From: Gnetum montanum
Lineage: Eukaryota; Streptophyta; Gnetopsida; Gnetales; Gnetaceae
Assembly (NCBI GenBank): GCA_015680685.1
Contig: MNCI01034286.1
Coordinates: 80,223 to 144,222, forward strand
Direction of reading: 5' to 3'
Length of the DNA: 64,000 bases
Shown here: positions 61,598-64,000 of the stretch, in pieces
Layout of the letters: each line of letters opens with the position of its first letter
How positions within the stretch are numbered: position 1 is the stretch's first letter
Position numbers and translations under genes: made by a program
The notes under the pieces: generated by a model
Databases searched by the model: none
Seen by the model: only the letters and a program-made list of their open reading frames with translations
Told to the model about the DNA's origin: nothing

Positions 61598-61840
61598 TTA
61601 TTTTTCTATATTTTTAATTGTAACACATCTTTTCTTTTCTTCATGATCTTTTTTCTTAAGTAAAAAAGGACGAGCATTAAACAAATGTCCTTGATAATGA
61701 TAAAATTTGTAAGAATTAGGAAGATTATAATATGTAAATGGTTGATTATATGTCTTTCCTCTTCCTTGTAAAACTAATTCCATTTTATGATTAAGAAGAT
61801 TGATTTGAACAAAAAAATATCTACAAAAACCAAAATTTTT
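61598..61840 (-). pseudogene. Fragment of another retroelement gag with a ruined zinc knuckle
   Basis: The minus frame reads PNSYKFYHYQGHLFNARPFLLK-like sequence. The spacing is exactly that of a CX2CX4HX4C zinc knuckle, with the first and second Cys now Tyr (61711-61709, 61702-61700), His kept (61687-61685) and the last Cys now Arg (61672-61670). Each change is one transition. The Lys-rich continuation fits a Gag C-terminus. The open frame runs upstream into the LTR of element E only by accident. Confidence 0.45.
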
Positions 61841-61852
61841 AGAAATAGACTC

Positions 61853-62680
61853 TGATGGGACGTGATATCGCATGGGCCACAATATCGCATCCCATGCGAT
61901 ATCATGTACATGATATTGCATTGTCCCCTACGATATCACATATGCGATATCACGGTGTGTCGCCAAGTCTATAAATAAGAGGTAGCTCTCCCTTGTTTCC
62001 CATCTAGGCCTAGACTGTAGCGAAACTCTGGCAGTTTTACCTCTCTAGAGATAGAATAATTTCCATGTGTCTGTAGTAGGAACTCCAAAGTGAACGGATC
62101 TTTATTCAAGCAAATATTGTACTTGAACATAAGTTTGTGTACAGAAATAAAGATGAACTTCTTGGATAAACCTTGCAGTGCATGGATTAGGCTAACTATT
62201 ATTTATTATTCATCATTTAAATGCTTTATTAGTCATTAAATCTCTCTCAACCCTTCTCTCCTAGTTAAGTGCCTCAGTACGACCGCTTCGAGCACGTGCA
62301 TTACGCTTAGTGATCCTAGCAATGACTAGCATTTAGTAACAAAGGTTGCATCGATTCAGGGTGTGAATGGTAAGTGGAAATGAATGTTGATGCTAGGTTA
62401 ATTAAGGCTTAGTTAGTTAGTTAAAGTTAGTCAGTTAGTCTCTTCACCCTTCAACTCATTAGCATAGGAGATAAAACAGAAAAGATATAAAAATCATATA
62501 CCTCAGACTTACTTAATCATACAATCGTGACAACTACAAGTAAGTCTAGGAAGAAAATGAATGATTAACCTTAAGTGTTCCATAAGGCGTGTAGGCACTT
62601 AGTCTGTGGATTTTGACTGGATCGCGTGTGCTACGCTCGTATTCGTATGGTTGAGTGTAGGGGTACCTCGCCACTTATCA
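61853..62680 (+). repeat. 5' LTR of element E
   Basis: 828 bp from TGATGGGACG to CCACTTATCA. TATAAATA at 61970-61977. The GAAATAAAGATGAACTT block near 62145 carries the AATAAA signal. U3 is dense in GATATC. Confidence 0.87.
61863..61977 (+). promoter_or_regulatory. U3 promoter of element E: GATATC array and TATA box
   Basis: Six ATATCG/GATATC/GATATT units lie within about 100 bp. GATATCGCATGGG (61864-61876) and CCCATGCGATATC (61891-61903) form a 13-bp inverted repeat with a 14-base loop. TATAAATA at 61970-61977 follows. A regulatory role is inferred from position and repetition. Confidence 0.5.
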
Positions 62681-62700
62681 TTCGCACCGTTGTCGGGGAC
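62681..62700 (+). other. Primer binding site of element E (tRNA-Asp type)
   Basis: TTCGCACCGTTGTCGGGGAC directly after the LTR agrees with TTGGCGCCGTTGCCGGGGAC at 17 of 20 positions, the best primer site of the family in this window. Confidence 0.8.
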
Positions 62701-62825
62701 TAAGTGTTTTTGCGCTAAGTAGAACATAGGAAATTATCCACATCGTTGGGAGCTTAAACGAACCCTTAGGATTAATTAAATGAAAAATTATATAACGGTT
62801 AAATAGCACACCAAATCAAATAACA

Positions 62826-64000
62826 ATGTCTTCTTCTAACAAGAGCAATTCACCACCTAGGGATTATACTAGAAACAGTCGGTAACATCAAACACATAAC
62901 CAAAATCCACCAGTTCCTCAACAACACCAAGTGGTATATACTCATCCCGATGAGTATATACCTAATTTTACCTTTATCCTCCATCAGGATGAACAGCTGC
63001 GATGGAGAGACTTGCAAGGTAATATAGTGTTACCTCCAGATCGGTTAGTCCCAAACATGCTTCTCCATGCTCTTGCACAGATTGGCATGACATAGCTATA
63101 TGCTGAATACATTGTAGGTGATTTAGACATAAGGGATTATCATCCCATAGAAGCACAACTTTTACAGGACTCACGGCAGGAGAGTCACCATACACTATTG
63201 AAGGGCAAAGGAGTCCCGCACGTCCTAAGCGAAATTGGATATGGTGAACCACTTATAACAGGTTCTCCATCAGATAATGTTCCCCCTCCTAATGATGGTG
63301 AGGAGGTGGGGTATCAGAACTTATGTTCTATGATACACAACCCTAATTCTGATCCCCGTGAATGCCAATTGTTCACCGAGGGAACAACAACACATGACAA
63401 GGACAGGCACTTTGATCGTCATCATGATCGGGGCCATAGCAGCAGAAGAGAAGGTAAGAAGCACCGTCATGGTGATGGTTCTCCTTCTTCTTCCCCTTCA
63501 TCACATCACTCACCCTCTCGTTCCACATCTAGGCACAGCCATAACGAGCAGAATGGTGAGGATAAGGGTAGACAGAACGAGAGACCTCGACGGGAAAGTC
63601 GAGAGAGAGGATGAGGGTAGTCAAGAGAATCAAGGCATGAACGAAGGGAAAGTAGGAAACAACGTAGACATCATAAATTTCATGAAAGAGATGATCATGA
63701 CGAACCCCTACTAGCCACCTGAAGTATGATAGATATTACGGAGGCAGTCAGAATACCAACAAGGCATCAAAAAGATAGTCGGATCAAAAGATTATATATG
63801 AATAATATCCCATGCTTCGAAGGGGGATACAACGCTGATCTACAAAATCATTTATAGGTATTCCATGATGCCTGGGCCTTGCAAAATATAGAAATGAGTG
63901 GCAAAAACTAAAGTTGTTTCATAGGACACTCATAAAGGAAGCAGAGAGTTGGTACGGGTCCTTAGAACCAGAAACCATTAGGAGATGAAGTATGATGTTA
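62826..64000 (+). pseudogene. gag: gag of element E (5' part)
   Basis: ATG at 62826 (MSSSNKSNSPPRDYT). N-terminal domain with VVYTHPDEYIPNFTFILH and DEQLRWRDLQGNIVLPPD, then a hydrophilic region 63198-63614 that stays open for 138 codons and is loaded with Arg, His, Asp and Ser (HDKDRHFDRHHDRGHSSRRE, SPSSSPSSHHSPSRSTSRHS, RRESRERG), like an RS domain. After stops the same frame leads to DEPLLAT, a stop, then IPTRHQKDSRIKRLYMNN and IPCFEGGYNADLQNHL, the start of the capsid core, cut by the window end. There are about six stops, one of them early in the N-terminal domain, so the copy is dead, but it is less damaged than A. Confidence 0.8.

Larger units (their letters stand above)
61853..64000 (+). 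mobile_element. Element E: 5' end of an Athila/Tat-type element, continues beyond the window
   Basis: 5' LTR 61853-62680, primer site 62681-62700, leader, and gag from 62826 to the window end. The left flank is GACTC (61848-61852); its partner would be outside. Its U3 is of the GATATC type, like B and C. It appears the best preserved of the family, with few gag stops and the clearest primer site. Confidence 0.87.

Overview
The window looks like repeat-dominated nuclear DNA from a land plant with a large genome. A gymnosperm is my guess from the many old, nested and decayed LTR retrotransposons, but nothing in the sequence proves it. It is AT-rich apart from a GC-rich island in the first 0.9 kb. 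I found no intact host gene. Almost all coding sequence belongs to dead mobile elements, and two single-N positions mark assembly joins.

The main inhabitants are five related Ty3/gypsy elements of the Athila/Tat type. Their LTRs start TGATGAG or a close variant (TGATAAA in D, TGATGGG in E) and end CTCATCA or similar. Where the primer site is readable it resembles the tRNA-Asp site of Athila elements. A (7879-21146, plus) is 13.3 kb with target duplication AAGTA. D (29673-34808, plus) keeps only the 3' half. B (35865-45594, minus) has an N in its 3' LTR. C (49927-59813, minus) is 9.9 kb with two 823-bp LTRs and target duplication ACATG. E (61853 to the window end, plus) enters with its 5' LTR and gag. 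Two subtypes exist. A and D carry an extra reading frame of about 950 codons (ORF3) after integrase and have GAGGCCTC palindromes in U3. B, C and E have arrays of GATATC in U3, and B and C lack ORF3. All gag-pol copies carry stops and frameshifts.

Around these lie other repeats. At 1-896 there is a GC-rich DUF4283 (LINE ORF1-like) fragment with a long Ala/Thr tract. A small LTR family with an initiator-tRNA-Met primer site occurs twice (2690-4060 and 24636-27055); the second copy sits inside an older repeat, is flanked by a near-perfect target duplication and contains a 45-bp minisatellite. There is an RTE-type LINE tail (27595-28153), a second LINE-like tail near 47.8-48.0 kb, and two SINE-like insertions with C-rich 3' ends and long target duplications (59862-60065 plus, 49124-49278 minus). 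An unrecognised AT-rich repeat family (21147-24635 and 28154-29672, probably also the end of 4061-7878) is the landing site of several of these.

Nothing here looks like an undescribed defence or metabolic system. The most interesting signals are ORF3 with a U3-like promoter in front of it, the exchange of palindromic U3 arrays between otherwise similar LTRs, a shortened zinc knuckle shared by the Gag proteins, and the SINE family with C-rich ends.
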